This document shows positions 49,028 to 57,529 of a stretch of 64,000 bases of DNA, piece after piece. Under the pieces are notes generated by a model that was not told the DNA's origin, made no database searches, and saw nothing but the letters and a program-made list of their open reading frames with translations. Origin of the DNA: Acinetobacter sp. ANC 4470 (GTDB lineage: Bacteria; Pseudomonadota; Gammaproteobacteria; Pseudomonadales; Moraxellaceae); the NCBI RefSeq assembly GCF_002135335.1, contig NZ_NEGC01000005.1, positions 1 through 64,000 of the forward strand, written 5' to 3'. The position numbers and the translations under genes are program-made. Each line of letters opens with the position of its first letter. Position 1 is the stretch's first letter.

Positions 49028-49618
49028 TTAAAAGAAACGAATTACTATAGGTAACATACAAAGCAACAACAACATGGCCGATCCTTTATATAAAAGACCG
49101 GCTTTTATTTGCTTTAATTGACCTGCCAAAATGGCACGGCCAAAAGACATCCAAAACATCACTGTTGGCAACAGAACCAAACTAAAGACAGCAAAGACCA
49201 AAATAAAATTACTCGGATTATGCCAAGTTTCAGGCGGCAATACGCCCGCAGCAAATAATAAAGCTTTAGGATTTTTTAGGGTGGAAAAGAACAATTGACG
49301 AGGCTGAATAGATTGATAGCGTTGACTATGCTGTTCTAAATGTGATGATTTCCATAAATGAAAAGCCTGCCAAACAACATAAATGGCACTGAGCAAATGC
49401 AACAAATCGATTAAATGTGGCCACGTTGGACTACATAAATGGATAAATAACGCCCACAAATTAATGGCATAAAAATAACCGAAGAACTCTGCTGGAATAA
49501 AAAGGCTGGTTTTTGCCATCCCTTTTTGATATGCCGAGCTTGCAAATAATGCGTTGGTCGGACCAGGAATCATCAGAATCGCAATCACTGCCAACACAAA
49601 AAGCCAACTCTCAATCAT
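49028..49618 (-). CDS. LysE family exporter, divergent
   Basis: A 196-residue protein with six predicted membrane helices. The family start is VIAILMIPGPTNALFASSAYQKG and an LKNPKALLFAAGVLPP segment is present. It probably exports an amino acid or similar compound. It is only distantly similar to the LysE-type protein at 24680-25300. Confidence 0.8.
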   Translation of the reverse strand: MIESWLFVLAVIAILMIPGPTNALFASSAYQKGMAKTSLFIPAEFFGYFYAINLWALFIHLCSPTWPHLIDLLHLLSAIYVVWQAFHLWKSSHLEQHSQRYQSIQPRQLFFSTLKNPKALLFAAGVLPPETWHNPSNFILVFAVFSLVLLPTVMFWMSFGRAILAGQLKQIKAGLLYKGSAMLLLLCMLPIVIRFF

Positions 49619-49838
49619 AAATACCTAACATCGCCATTAAACAGTGGCACACCTTATATGAAAGTCATAAAAAGTGACAAGTATTTCAACCCAAAAATAT
49701 GACTTCAATCGTTGGAATATACCCTTCCAAATAATTAGTTATTTGATATATATAACATTTTCTTGAAACATTTTGCTAAGATTTTATCACTCTGCTGTTT
49801 ATGAAATAGTAACAACAAAGTGATCATTTCCATCATTA

Positions 49839-49865
49839 TTGCGCTTTATTGCGCTTTATTGCGAA
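49839..49865. repeat. 10-bp tandem repeat at the end of the glycine-rich lipoprotein gene
   Basis: ATTGCGCTTT is repeated twice plus a partial unit. It spans the stop codon of the lipoprotein gene, so a change in copy number would lengthen or shift its C-terminus. Confidence 0.7.
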
Positions 49866-50235
49866 TAATCAGGGGACAATTTTTGAATCTTGCCGCTTGA
49901 ACGATGGCTTCTTGTTCGCCTAAAAGACGTGCTAATTCAGTTTTTTTCGTATTAGATGACTGCCCCATGTTGACTGAAACACTTGGACCAATGCCCCAGC
50001 CACCCCGACTGCCCCAACCACCACCCAATCCAACACCGACACCTACGCCAGTACGCTTTGCTGGTTGCACACCGTTATCGACATATTGCTGAATACGGTT
50101 ATATTCGCTTTGTAATTGTTGACAGTTTAAAGCCTGATACTGCGTGGGTGATATATAAGTCGGTTTTACTGTGGTCGCACATGCAGCTAATAAAACGCTA
50201 CTCGCCATGAATAGGCTGACATAAAATTTTTTCAT
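49846..50235 (-). CDS. glycine-rich lipoprotein
   Basis: A lipoprotein of about 129 residues from the ATG at 50235 (MKKFYVSLFMASS), with lipobox LLAAC. A Gly/Trp-rich segment (VGVGVGLGGGWGSRGGWGIG) fills the middle, flanked by helical parts. The longer TTG start at 50247 overlaps the end of the parA-like gene and is unlikely. Function is unknown. It begins eight bases after the ParA stop, so the two are co-transcribed. Confidence 0.7.
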   Translation of the reverse strand: MKKFYVSLFMASSVLLAACATTVKPTYISPTQYQALNCQQLQSEYNRIQQYVDNGVQPAKRTGVGVGVGLGGGWGSRGGWGIGPSVSVNMGQSSNTKKTELARLLGEQEAIVQAARFKNCPLIIRNKAQ

Positions 50236-50243
50236 AGGAAATC

Positions 50244-51086
50244 TCAAATCTTATTTTGCTCAATTTCATTGAACAATGATTGATAGGCTTGCGTCAATTT
50301 ATGATCAGTAGCCAAATGAATTAAAGGCTGATTTTTATAATGAGATTCCTTCATCAAAATTGACGGCGGCAACATACTGGCTAAAACAGGTAAACCTTCA
50401 TCTTTAAGTTGTTGTACCACTTCGCGTGGTAATTTTGCTTGTGCTTGAAATTGATTCACCACAATGCCTTCAATTTCCAAGCGATCATTATGATCATCTT
50501 GCGTTTCGATGACATTTTCAATCAAGGTTTGTAAAGCACGCTTTGAAAAAACATCACAATCAAAAGGAATCAATACGCGATCCGCAGCAATTAAAGCTGA
50601 TAATGTAAAGAAATTAAATGCGGGCGGCGTATCAATATAAACGCGCTCATACTCTCCATCCAACTGTTGTAAAGCATCGCGTAATTTATAAATTTTATGC
50701 TTCGATTCCAAAGCATAGGCCAGCGCACCCAAGGTTGGACTTGCGGGAATTACATCTAAATCTTTAAAAGGAGATTGGTGCACATAACTTTGTAAACCTT
50801 TGGCACGATTTTTTAAAATGGAACCAATCGCGTTGCTCAAAAGTCCTTTACTTTGAGTTGTACCTAGCATTTCTTCAAAATAGTTTTCAATATTCGGCTC
50901 TAAAGCAGGTTTATCAGCCGAATACGTTGCATCATCACCCAATAAATACTGACTAGAATTGGCTTGTGGATCAAGATCAATTAACAAGGTCTTAAAACCT
51001 TGATATGCACTAATTGCTGCCAAATTCACGGCAATACTGGATTTACCCACCCCACCTTTTTGATTAAAAACCACACGTGTCCGCAT
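50244..51086 (-). CDS. ParA family ATPase (orphan)
   Basis: A 280-residue deviant-Walker ATPase with KGGVGKSS (10-17), LLIDLDPQANSS and VYIDTPPAFNFFT. Chromosomal ParA proteins position DNA or protein cargo. There is no parB or parS next to it, and the partner is unclear. It lies upstream of the glycine-rich lipoprotein. The chromosomal parAB locus is not in this window, so this is a separate ParA-like protein. Confidence 0.88.
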   Translation of the reverse strand: MRTRVVFNQKGGVGKSSIAVNLAAISAYQGFKTLLIDLDPQANSSQYLLGDDATYSADKPALEPNIENYFEEMLGTTQSKGLLSNAIGSILKNRAKGLQSYVHQSPFKDLDVIPASPTLGALAYALESKHKIYKLRDALQQLDGEYERVYIDTPPAFNFFTLSALIAADRVLIPFDCDVFSKRALQTLIENVIETQDDHNDRLEIEGIVVNQFQAQAKLPREVVQQLKDEGLPVLASMLPPSILMKESHYKNQPLIHLATDHKLTQAYQSLFNEIEQNKI

Positions 51087-51168
51087 TATTACCCTCTATA
51101 TTTTATATTTATGTATTGTTTACAGTTTAACCTAGGCAGATTTCTGCACAAACAATAATGTCTAACAA

Positions 51169-51561
51169 TTAACCGAAATTAGGTTTCACGATCACTAAAC
51201 CAATAATCGCAATAAGTGCCACTACGGCAATGGCTAAGCCGGCACGACGTTGTACCAATAAAATACTGTCATCTTTTTTATAGGCTTTGATTAAAGAGGA
51301 AAATAAAACCAAAAAGAGCACAATCTTGGCATAAAACCATGATTGCACCTCAAAGTTTTTAATGACTAAAGAAGTAAGACCCGTCAAAACAATTAAAGTC
51401 ATTGAAAGATGTTGTAATGCCACAAAAAGTTTACGTGCTACAGGATTCGGTTGATTACCCTGAACGCCCACAAATAAAGTAAAAGCCCGTGCAATCACTA
51501 CACCAATCAGCAAGGTCACACTGATCATATGCACAATTTTAACCGTCAGCTGCATGTCCAT
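51169..51561 (-). CDS. small four-helix membrane protein, SirB2-like
   Basis: A 130-residue inner-membrane protein with four hydrophobic segments and histidines at H11 and in LQHLSM. Topology resembles SirB2 proteins, but no decisive motif is seen. It lies 13 bases after bolA on the same strand, so the two may be co-transcribed. No function is assigned. Confidence 0.65.
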   Translation of the reverse strand: MDMQLTVKIVHMISVTLLIGVVIARAFTLFVGVQGNQPNPVARKLFVALQHLSMTLIVLTGLTSLVIKNFEVQSWFYAKIVLFLVLFSSLIKAYKKDDSILLVQRRAGLAIAVVALIAIIGLVIVKPNFG

Positions 51562-51574
51562 TTTTCAACACTCC

Positions 51575-51886
51575 TTATTGAGATTTGGGTGCATGGGCAC
51601 ATTCAGGGCTAGCAGTCGCTTGCCCTTGCCATTCCGAAGCAACAAAAGCATGAATAGCCAAAGCATGAATACGACTCGGACTGAGTAAGTCACCTACGGC
51701 AGCATAAATTTTTTGATGGCGCTGTACCAAACGTAATCCTTCAAAAGCATCACTGACCACAACCACTTTAAAATGTGACTCTTTACCAGGGAAATAACCA
51801 CCATGACCGGATGATTCATTTACCACTTCTAAATGGATTGGTGACAAACTTTGTAATCGTTGAATTAATTGCTGTTCTAAATTCAA
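51575..51886 (-). CDS. bolA: BolA family protein
   Basis: A 103-residue BolA with the core ESSGHGGYFPGKESHFKVVVVS and the conserved C-terminal His in IHALAIHAF. BolA partners monothiol glutaredoxins in iron-sulfur handling and influences cell shape under stress. The last residues (PECAHAPKSQ) are a loose tail. Confidence 0.92.
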   Translation of the reverse strand: MNLEQQLIQRLQSLSPIHLEVVNESSGHGGYFPGKESHFKVVVVSDAFEGLRLVQRHQKIYAAVGDLLSPSRIHALAIHAFVASEWQGQATASPECAHAPKSQ

Positions 51887-52003
51887 AATAATACTCCCAA
51901 AAGGCTCAAGCTCTCGCTTCAGTATAACGTGTTCTGATTCAATCTTTTGTTTGTCACTCTAGAAATCATTCATCATTTTCCAGCCAAAATTTTCTTTACT
52001 GCT

Positions 52004-52054
52004 ATCAGCCTTGCTGATAAAACAACCCATTCCAGGGAATGGTGGTTTTATTTT
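52004..52054 (+). other. two adjacent hairpins upstream of the tRNA genes
   Basis: A perfect 6-bp hairpin (ATCAGC-CTT-GCTGAT, 52004-52018) is followed directly by an imperfect hairpin (52019-52049). The latter has a 6-bp top stem and an AAAAC/GTTTT base, then ATTTTATG. Their polarity would end a plus-strand transcript, but no plus-strand gene lies upstream. Confidence 0.35.
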
Positions 52055-52086
52055 ATGCAATTGATACAAGTTTTTTCACAAAATGA

Positions 52087-52114
52087 TTGACCACATTTTC
52101 ACATAATGTATTAT
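52087..52114 (+). promoter_or_regulatory. tRNA-Gly promoter
   Basis: A -35 TTGACC (52087-52092), 16-bp spacer and -10 TATTAT (52109-52114) lie 9 bases before the first tRNA. Confidence 0.65.
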
Positions 52115-52123
52115 ACACGGCAT

Positions 52124-52199
52124 GCGGGAATAGCTCAGTTGGTAGAGCATAACCTTGCCAAGGTTGGGGTCGAGAGTTCGAGTCTCTTTTCCCGCTCCA
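52124..52199 (+). tRNA. tRNA-Gly (anticodon GCC)
   Basis: A complete 76-nt cloverleaf. The acceptor stem is GCGGGAA/TTCCCGC and the D-arm region TAGCTCAGTTGGTAGAGCA. The anticodon is GCC at 52157-52159, the T-arm contains TTCGAGTC, and CCA is encoded at 52197-52199. It reads GGC and GGT glycine codons. Confidence 0.97.
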
Positions 52200-52239
52200 A
52201 ATTTTTTAGTGTAAGTTTTTATTAAAAACTGCTCAATAA

Positions 52240-52315
52240 GCGGGAATAGCTCAGTTGGTAGAGCATAACCTTGCCAAGGTTGGGGTCGAGAGTTCGAGTC
52301 TCTTTTCCCGCTCCA
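52240..52315 (+). tRNA. tRNA-Gly (anticodon GCC), second identical copy
   Basis: Identical to the tRNA at 52124-52199, offset by 116 bases, with encoded CCA at 52313-52315. A 40-base spacer separates them, and both should come from one transcript. Confidence 0.97.
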
Positions 52316-52320
52316 AATTC

Positions 52321-52354
52321 AAAAAAGCCCTCATCGAAAGATGGGGGCTTTTTT
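52321..52354 (+). terminator. terminator after the tRNA-Gly pair
   Basis: A 15-bp stem with one T-G pair (52321-52335 with 52340-52354) and a GAAA tetraloop ends in six T. Confidence 0.92.
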
Positions 52355-52618
52355 ATACATTAATCCTTTAAAATCCAACCAACCATCATCATTTTGCATA
52401 AACTAGTCATTATTTATGTATTTCAGATGCTTAAAGATTCGTCACAATCTTGTCTTTTTAGAATAAAAGCCTCTTTTCAAGCATTCGACGACTGTGTATA
52501 ACAATGGGCAGTTTAGGGAAAATTGATAAGCATAGGCAAAGGACGTCAAAACACGTTAGACTATGCAACAATCAATGCAAGCAAAATGTCGTTTGAGACA
52601 AAAAGAAGGTGAAGATTG
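52355..52618. other. ribB leader region
   Basis: There is no gene here. I looked for an FMN riboswitch, as expected ahead of some ribB genes, and saw no convincing conserved core, so regulation of ribB remains open. AAGGTGAAG close to the ATG serves as the ribosome site. Confidence 0.5.
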
Positions 52619-53734
52619 ATGCCGCTCAATACCGTTGAAGAGCTCGTAGCAGATATCCGTGCAGGAAAAATGGTCATCCTGATGGATGATGAAGATCGTG
52701 AAAATGAAGGTGATTTAGTTATTGCTGCGACACATGTGCGTCCAGAAGACATCAACTTTATGATCACCCATGCACGTGGTTTAGTTTGCTTAACGCTTAG
52801 CCGCGACCGTTGTCAGCAACTTAATCTTCCGCTTATGGTCGATGCCAATGGCGCGCAGCATGGTACAAATTTCACGCTTTCTATTGAAGCAGCGGAAGGC
52901 ATTTCAACGGGTATTTCACCTGCTGAACGTGCGCACACCATTCGAACGGCTGTCGCAGCGCATGCTAAGCCTACTGACATTGTGCAACCCGGTCATATTT
53001 TCCCATTGATGGCGCAACCCGGTGGCGTATTGCACCGCGCAGGTCATACCGAAGCAGGTTGTGACTTATCACGTCTTGCAGGACTCGAACCAGCGTCTGT
53101 GATTTGTGAAATCATTAATGAAGATGGCACCATGGCACGTCGTCCAGACCTTGAAGTTTTCGCAGAAAAACATGGTTTGAAAATGGGCACCATTGCTGAT
53201 TTAATTCATTACCGCATGACCAATGAACAAACAGTTGAACGTATTGATCAACAAACCCTAGACACTGAATACGGTACTTTTGATTTGTATCGCTACCGTG
53301 AATTGGGTAATCCAGATATTCACTTGGCTTTAGTTAAAGGCCAGCCTAAAGAAGGCGTGACCACAGTTCGTGTGCATGGCTTTAGTCCAGTTCGTGATTT
53401 ATTGAAACTCAATAAACAAGATGGCGAACCCGCATGGAACTTAGACCGTGCACTGAAAGAAATTGCCAACAGCGATCGTGGTGTCTTGGTGTGGATTGGT
53501 CAACGCCATTTACAAGATTTAGGTCCAGCTTTAGAAAGCTTAACTGCACCAAAACCGACAAAATCAAATGCAGCACTTTCTCAGCAATATCAAACGATTG
53601 GTGTCGGTGCACAAATTTTACGTGATTTAGGCGTGGAAAAAATGAAGTTGCTAAGTTCACCTTTACGTTTCAACGCACTATCAGGCTTTAACTTAGAAGT
53701 GGTGGAATATATCACCGCAAATCAAACAACTTAA
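52619..53734 (+). CDS. ribB: 3,4-dihydroxy-2-butanone-4-phosphate synthase (with degenerate GTP cyclohydrolase II domain)
   Basis: Makes the four-carbon unit of riboflavin from ribulose 5-phosphate. The N-terminal RibB domain (about 1-205) has the metal-binding DDEDRENEGD and the conserved HRAGHTEA. The C-terminal part (about 210-371) is a RibA-like fold but lacks the zinc cysteines and the GDxxGSxRCDC motif. GTP cyclohydrolase activity is therefore not expected, and a separate ribA is needed. The start is ATG at 52619 rather than the preceding TTG. ribH follows after 18 bases. Confidence 0.95.
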   Translation: MPLNTVEELVADIRAGKMVILMDDEDRENEGDLVIAATHVRPEDINFMITHARGLVCLTLSRDRCQQLNLPLMVDANGAQHGTNFTLSIEAAEGISTGISPAERAHTIRTAVAAHAKPTDIVQPGHIFPLMAQPGGVLHRAGHTEAGCDLSRLAGLEPASVICEIINEDGTMARRPDLEVFAEKHGLKMGTIADLIHYRMTNEQTVERIDQQTLDTEYGTFDLYRYRELGNPDIHLALVKGQPKEGVTTVRVHGFSPVRDLLKLNKQDGEPAWNLDRALKEIANSDRGVLVWIGQRHLQDLGPALESLTAPKPTKSNAALSQQYQTIGVGAQILRDLGVEKMKLLSSPLRFNALSGFNLEVVEYITANQTT

Positions 53735-53752
53735 GAAATAATCGAGGTTGCT

Positions 53753-54223
53753 ATGGCAGTTCGCCGTATTGAAGGTATGTTACATCTCGCGAGCGAAGGC
53801 CGTTACGCGATTTTAGTGGGTCGTTTTAATAGCTTTGTTGTAGAACATCTATTAGAAGGTGCAATTGATACATTGAAACGTCATGGTGTATCAGAGGATA
53901 ATATTACTGTTGTTCACGCGCCTGGCGCATGGGAACTTCCTGTGGTTGCAAAAAAACTTGCCGCTTCAGATCGTTTTGATGCGATCATTGCACTTGGTGC
54001 TGTGATTCGTGGCAGCACACCTCACTTTGATTTTGTTGCTGGTGAATGTGCCAAAGGTTTAGGCGTTGTTGGTCTAGATACTGGCTTACCAGTGATTAAC
54101 GGTGTACTCACTACGGATAGTATTGAACAAGCGATTGAACGCTCTGGTACAAAAGCAGGTAATAAAGGTGGCGAAGCTGCCCTTACTGCAATTGAAATGG
54201 TTAACTTGTTAAAGGCTATTTAA
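53753..54223 (+). CDS. ribH: 6,7-dimethyl-8-ribityllumazine synthase
   Basis: Joins the RibB product with the pyrimidine intermediate to give lumazine. It is 156 residues long, with the family elements GAWELPV, the catalytic His in [13 protein letters not shown] and LGAVIRG. It lies between ribB and nusB, the usual order in gammaproteobacteria. (The same gene is called ribE in some species.). Confidence 0.97.
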   Translation: MAVRRIEGMLHLASEGRYAILVGRFNSFVVEHLLEGAIDTLKRHGVSEDNITVVHAPGAWELPVVAKKLAASDRFDAIIALGAVIRGSTPHFDFVAGECAKGLGVVGLDTGLPVINGVLTTDSIEQAIERSGTKAGNKGGEAALTAIEMVNLLKAI

Positions 54224-54226
54224 AGC

Positions 54227-54676
54227 ATGTCGCAAACACTTCAAGCTACTTATGCAGCGAAACGTAAAGCACGTCGCTTTGCTGTACAAGGAATTTATGA
54301 ATGGCAGATGAGCCACAATCCAGTCCATGAAATTGAAGCACGCACGCGTGTGGAAAATGCCATGCACAAAGTGGATCTTGGCTATTATCATGAATTGTTG
54401 ACTCAAGTGGTTGCCAATCATGAAGCATTGGATGCGCTCCTAATCCCTGTGCTTGACCGTGAACTGAATGCCCTAGATGGCGTTGAACTCGCGGCACTTC
54501 GTCTAGGCGCATATGAACTCAAAGATCATCTTGAAATTCCATATCGCGTTGTTTTAGATGAATCGATTGAGCTTGCTAAACACTTTGGTGGTGCTGACAG
54601 CCATAAATACATCAATGGTGTATTAGACCGTTTAGCAACCAGCTTACGTGCAGCAGAAAAGCAACAAGCCGACTAA
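54227..54676 (+). CDS. nusB: transcription antitermination factor NusB
   Basis: A 149-residue all-helical protein that, with NusE, binds boxA of rRNA transcripts and prevents early termination. The [15 protein letters not shown] and [10 protein letters not shown] regions are typical. It follows ribH by three bases. Confidence 0.97.
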   Translation: MSQTLQATYAAKRKARRFAVQGIYEWQMSHNPVHEIEARTRVENAMHKVDLGYYHELLTQVVANHEALDALLIPVLDRELNALDGVELAALRLGAYELKDHLEIPYRVVLDESIELAKHFGGADSHKYINGVLDRLATSLRAAEKQQAD

Positions 54677-54697
54677 TTTTTTCAGTAGATTTGTTGT

Positions 54698-55630
54698 ATG
54701 GCTGAGTTTTCCATCATTGACACTTATTTCAATCGACAGACTGTTACACCTAACGATGGCAACTCTGTCGACTTAGGTGTCGGTGATGACTCAGCCTTGC
54801 TCACTCCCCCACCCAACCAACAATTGGTCATCTGTGCCGATACTTTGATTGCGGGTCGACATTTCCCTTTAGATACCTCTCCGCATGCCATTGGCTGGAA
54901 ATCTGTTGCCGTTAATTTATCAGATATTGCTGCAATGGGTGCCAAACCACACAGCATTTTGCTGGCGTTGAGCTTACCCCAAATTGATCATGACTGGCTC
55001 AAAGGCTTTAGTCAGGGTTTATATGATTGTTGCGATCAATTTGGGGTCAGTTTAATTGGTGGTGATACCACGCAAAGCCCACATCTCACCCTTTCAGTCA
55101 CAGCCCTCGGCTGGATTGAAACTGGAAAAGCGGTAACGCGTTCGGGTGCTCAAGCGGGTGACTATATTTGCGTGAGTGGACACGTTGGTGATGCCGCTTT
55201 TGCTTTACAGCACCTAGGTCATGCACTACAGAAACGTTTGGATTATCCGACACCACGTTGTCAGCTCGGACAACAGCTTAAAGGCTTAGCCTCAAGCATG
55301 ATTGATGTATCGGATGGTTTAGCCCAAGATTTAGGTCATATTTTAAAAGCATCCGATGTCGGTGCTCAAATTCAATTGGATAAACTACCAATAAGCGAAG
55401 TACTCCGTATTTTAGCCCAAGAAAAACAATGGCAATATGCCTTAGCGGGTGGCGATGATTATGAATTATGTTTTACCATCAGTCCGCAAAATTACGATAA
55501 ACTAGTGCAACAACAATTAGATATCAATATTACGATTATTGGACAAATTACTAAGCAGAAAGGCTTAATTTTTGAACTGGATGGTGCACACTATCCACTG
55601 CAATTTCATGGATACCAACACTTTGCATAA
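54698..55630 (+). CDS. thiL: thiamine-monophosphate kinase
   Basis: Phosphorylates thiamine phosphate to thiamine diphosphate, the last step of the pathway. It is 310 residues long, with conserved motifs GDDSALLTPP near residue 30, NLSDIAAMGAKP, GGDTTQSP and SSMIDVSDGLAQDLGHIL. The gene overlaps the start of pgpA. It is in the rib-nusB-thiL-pgpA group. Confidence 0.95.
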   Translation: MAEFSIIDTYFNRQTVTPNDGNSVDLGVGDDSALLTPPPNQQLVICADTLIAGRHFPLDTSPHAIGWKSVAVNLSDIAAMGAKPHSILLALSLPQIDHDWLKGFSQGLYDCCDQFGVSLIGGDTTQSPHLTLSVTALGWIETGKAVTRSGAQAGDYICVSGHVGDAAFALQHLGHALQKRLDYPTPRCQLGQQLKGLASSMIDVSDGLAQDLGHILKASDVGAQIQLDKLPISEVLRILAQEKQWQYALAGGDDYELCFTISPQNYDKLVQQQLDINITIIGQITKQKGLIFELDGAHYPLQFHGYQHFA

Positions 55631-56135
55631 ACCCGCAATCAATTTTAAAAACATGTCTTGGTTAAACCGCTGCATTGTGTTTTGTGGGGTTGGATTTGGC
55701 TCTGGACTGCTTCCAAAAGCACCAGGCACCTTTGGTTCTGCTTTCGCATTGTTATTTATTCCGATTTGGCTGACATTGGGATTTTTCAATGCCACATTGG
55801 CTATGATTCTCATGTCTATTATTGGCATCTATATTTGCGGACAAACCGCAAAAGTCATGGGTGTTCATGATGATGGTCGTATTGTTTGGGATGAGTTTGC
55901 TGGACAATCGATTACCTTTTTACCGCTGATTTATTTAGGCATGATGAACTGGTATTGGGTCTTGATTGGATTTGCTTTATTTCGTTTATTTGATGTATGG
56001 AAACCTTGGCCTATCAGCGTGATTGATCGTCAAGTGGATGGTGGTTTTGGCATTATGTTGGATGATATTATCGCCGGCATTTGGGCCGCACTCTGCATCT
56101 TCATTTATTTATATTTTGTGATTGGCTTAAGCTAA
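55608..56135 (+). CDS. pgpA: phosphatidylglycerophosphatase A
   Basis: An inner-membrane enzyme that dephosphorylates phosphatidylglycerophosphate to phosphatidylglycerol. Signatures are [15 protein letters not shown], the acidic IVWDEFAGQ and [12 protein letters not shown]. The open frame starts further upstream (TTG 55572) inside thiL; the ATG at 55608 gives 175 residues and is preferred. It overlaps thiL by 23 bases. Confidence 0.92.
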   Translation: MDTNTLHKPAINFKNMSWLNRCIVFCGVGFGSGLLPKAPGTFGSAFALLFIPIWLTLGFFNATLAMILMSIIGIYICGQTAKVMGVHDDGRIVWDEFAGQSITFLPLIYLGMMNWYWVLIGFALFRLFDVWKPWPISVIDRQVDGGFGIMLDDIIAGIWAALCIFIYLYFVIGLS

Positions 56136-56152
56136 AATTTGTAGGATTGCAT

Positions 56153-57517
56153 ATGTCTACTAGCGTTATTATTCTTGCTGCAGGTAAAGGAACACGTATG
56201 CGTTCAACTTTACCGAAAGTATTACAACCTCTTGCAGGACGTCCTTTATTGGGACATGTGATTGAAACTGCAAAAAAACTCAATGCCGCAAATATTATTA
56301 CCATCTATGGTCATGGTGGAAATCTAGTTCAACAAGCATTCGCCCAAGAAAATGTAGAATGGGTTGAACAGGCCGAACAACTCGGCACAGGTCATGCCGT
56401 GAAAGTGACTTTGCCCGTGTTACCCAAGGATGGCGTATCGCTGATTCTCTCGGGTGACGTGCCTTGTATCACTGAGGCGACCTTAAGAAAATTACTGCAA
56501 GCATCGCTAGAAACTGGGATTGGCATTGTCACCCTTACGGTTGATGACGCCACAGGCTATGGTCGTATTGTGCGTAAAAATGGTGCAATTCAAGCCATTG
56601 TTGAGCATAAAGATGCCAACGATGAACAACGAAAAATTAAAGAGTTTAATACCGGTATTTACTGCGTCAACAATGCCAAATTGCATGAATGGTTACCCAA
56701 GCTTTCCAATGAAAATGCGCAAGGTGAATATTACCTGACGGACATTATTGCCATGGCGATTGCTGATGGTTTAAGCGTCGCTTCGGTTGAACCTGAATTG
56801 GCTTTTGAAGTTGAAGGGGTCAATGACCGCGTACAACTGGCAACGCTGGAACGTGAATTCCAAAACAACCAAGCCAAAAAACTGATGCAGCAAGGGGTAC
56901 ACTTAATGGACCCCGCACGTTTTGATTTACGTGGCAATTTAAGCGTAGGGCTAGATGTTCGTATTGACATCAATGTGATCATTGAAGGTGATTGTGAATT
57001 TGGTGATCAAGTCGAAATTGGTGCAGGTTGCGTGATCAACAACACTAAAATTGCAGCAGGCACAAAAGTTCAACCGTATAGCATATTTGATAATGCAATT
57101 GTCGGTGCAGATGCCCAAATTGGCCCTTTTGCCCGTTTACGCCCCGGTGCTAAACTTGCCAATGAAGTGCATATTGGTAACTTCGTTGAAGTGAAAAACT
57201 CCAGTATCGGTCTAGGCTCTAAAGCCAATCACTTCACTTATTTAGGCGATGCTGAAGTGGGTGCAGGTTCAAATATTGGTGCAGGTACCATCACGTGTAA
57301 CTACGACGGTGCGAATAAATTTAAAACCATTATTGGCGACTCCGCTTTTATCGGTTCAAATAGCTCGTTAGTTGCTCCAGTCAATATTGGCAATGGTGCA
57401 ACGGTTGGTGCAGGATCGGTGATTACTCATGATGTTGCAGAAAATAGTTTAGCTTTCGAGCGTTCAAAACAAGTGACCAAAGAAAACTATCAACGCCCCG
57501 AAAAAGTGAAAAAATAA
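56153..57517 (+). CDS. glmU: bifunctional UDP-GlcNAc pyrophosphorylase / glucosamine-1-phosphate acetyltransferase
   Basis: Makes UDP-GlcNAc for peptidoglycan, LPS and capsule. The N-terminal uridyltransferase domain has LAAGKGTRM near residue 8; the C-terminal half is a left-handed beta-helix acetyltransferase. The open frame reaches back to 56081, but ATG 56153 with AGGA upstream gives the standard 454 residues. glmS follows after 12 bases. Confidence 0.97.
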   Translation: MSTSVIILAAGKGTRMRSTLPKVLQPLAGRPLLGHVIETAKKLNAANIITIYGHGGNLVQQAFAQENVEWVEQAEQLGTGHAVKVTLPVLPKDGVSLILSGDVPCITEATLRKLLQASLETGIGIVTLTVDDATGYGRIVRKNGAIQAIVEHKDANDEQRKIKEFNTGIYCVNNAKLHEWLPKLSNENAQGEYYLTDIIAMAIADGLSVASVEPELAFEVEGVNDRVQLATLEREFQNNQAKKLMQQGVHLMDPARFDLRGNLSVGLDVRIDINVIIEGDCEFGDQVEIGAGCVINNTKIAAGTKVQPYSIFDNAIVGADAQIGPFARLRPGAKLANEVHIGNFVEVKNSSIGLGSKANHFTYLGDAEVGAGSNIGAGTITCNYDGANKFKTIIGDSAFIGSNSSLVAPVNIGNGATVGAGSVITHDVAENSLAFERSKQVTKENYQRPEKVKK

Positions 57518-57529
57518 GAGGATTTAAAT

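Noticed and set aside
52355-52618. FMN riboswitch ahead of ribB
   Set aside because: The conserved RFN core sequences and paired arms could not be found by eye.
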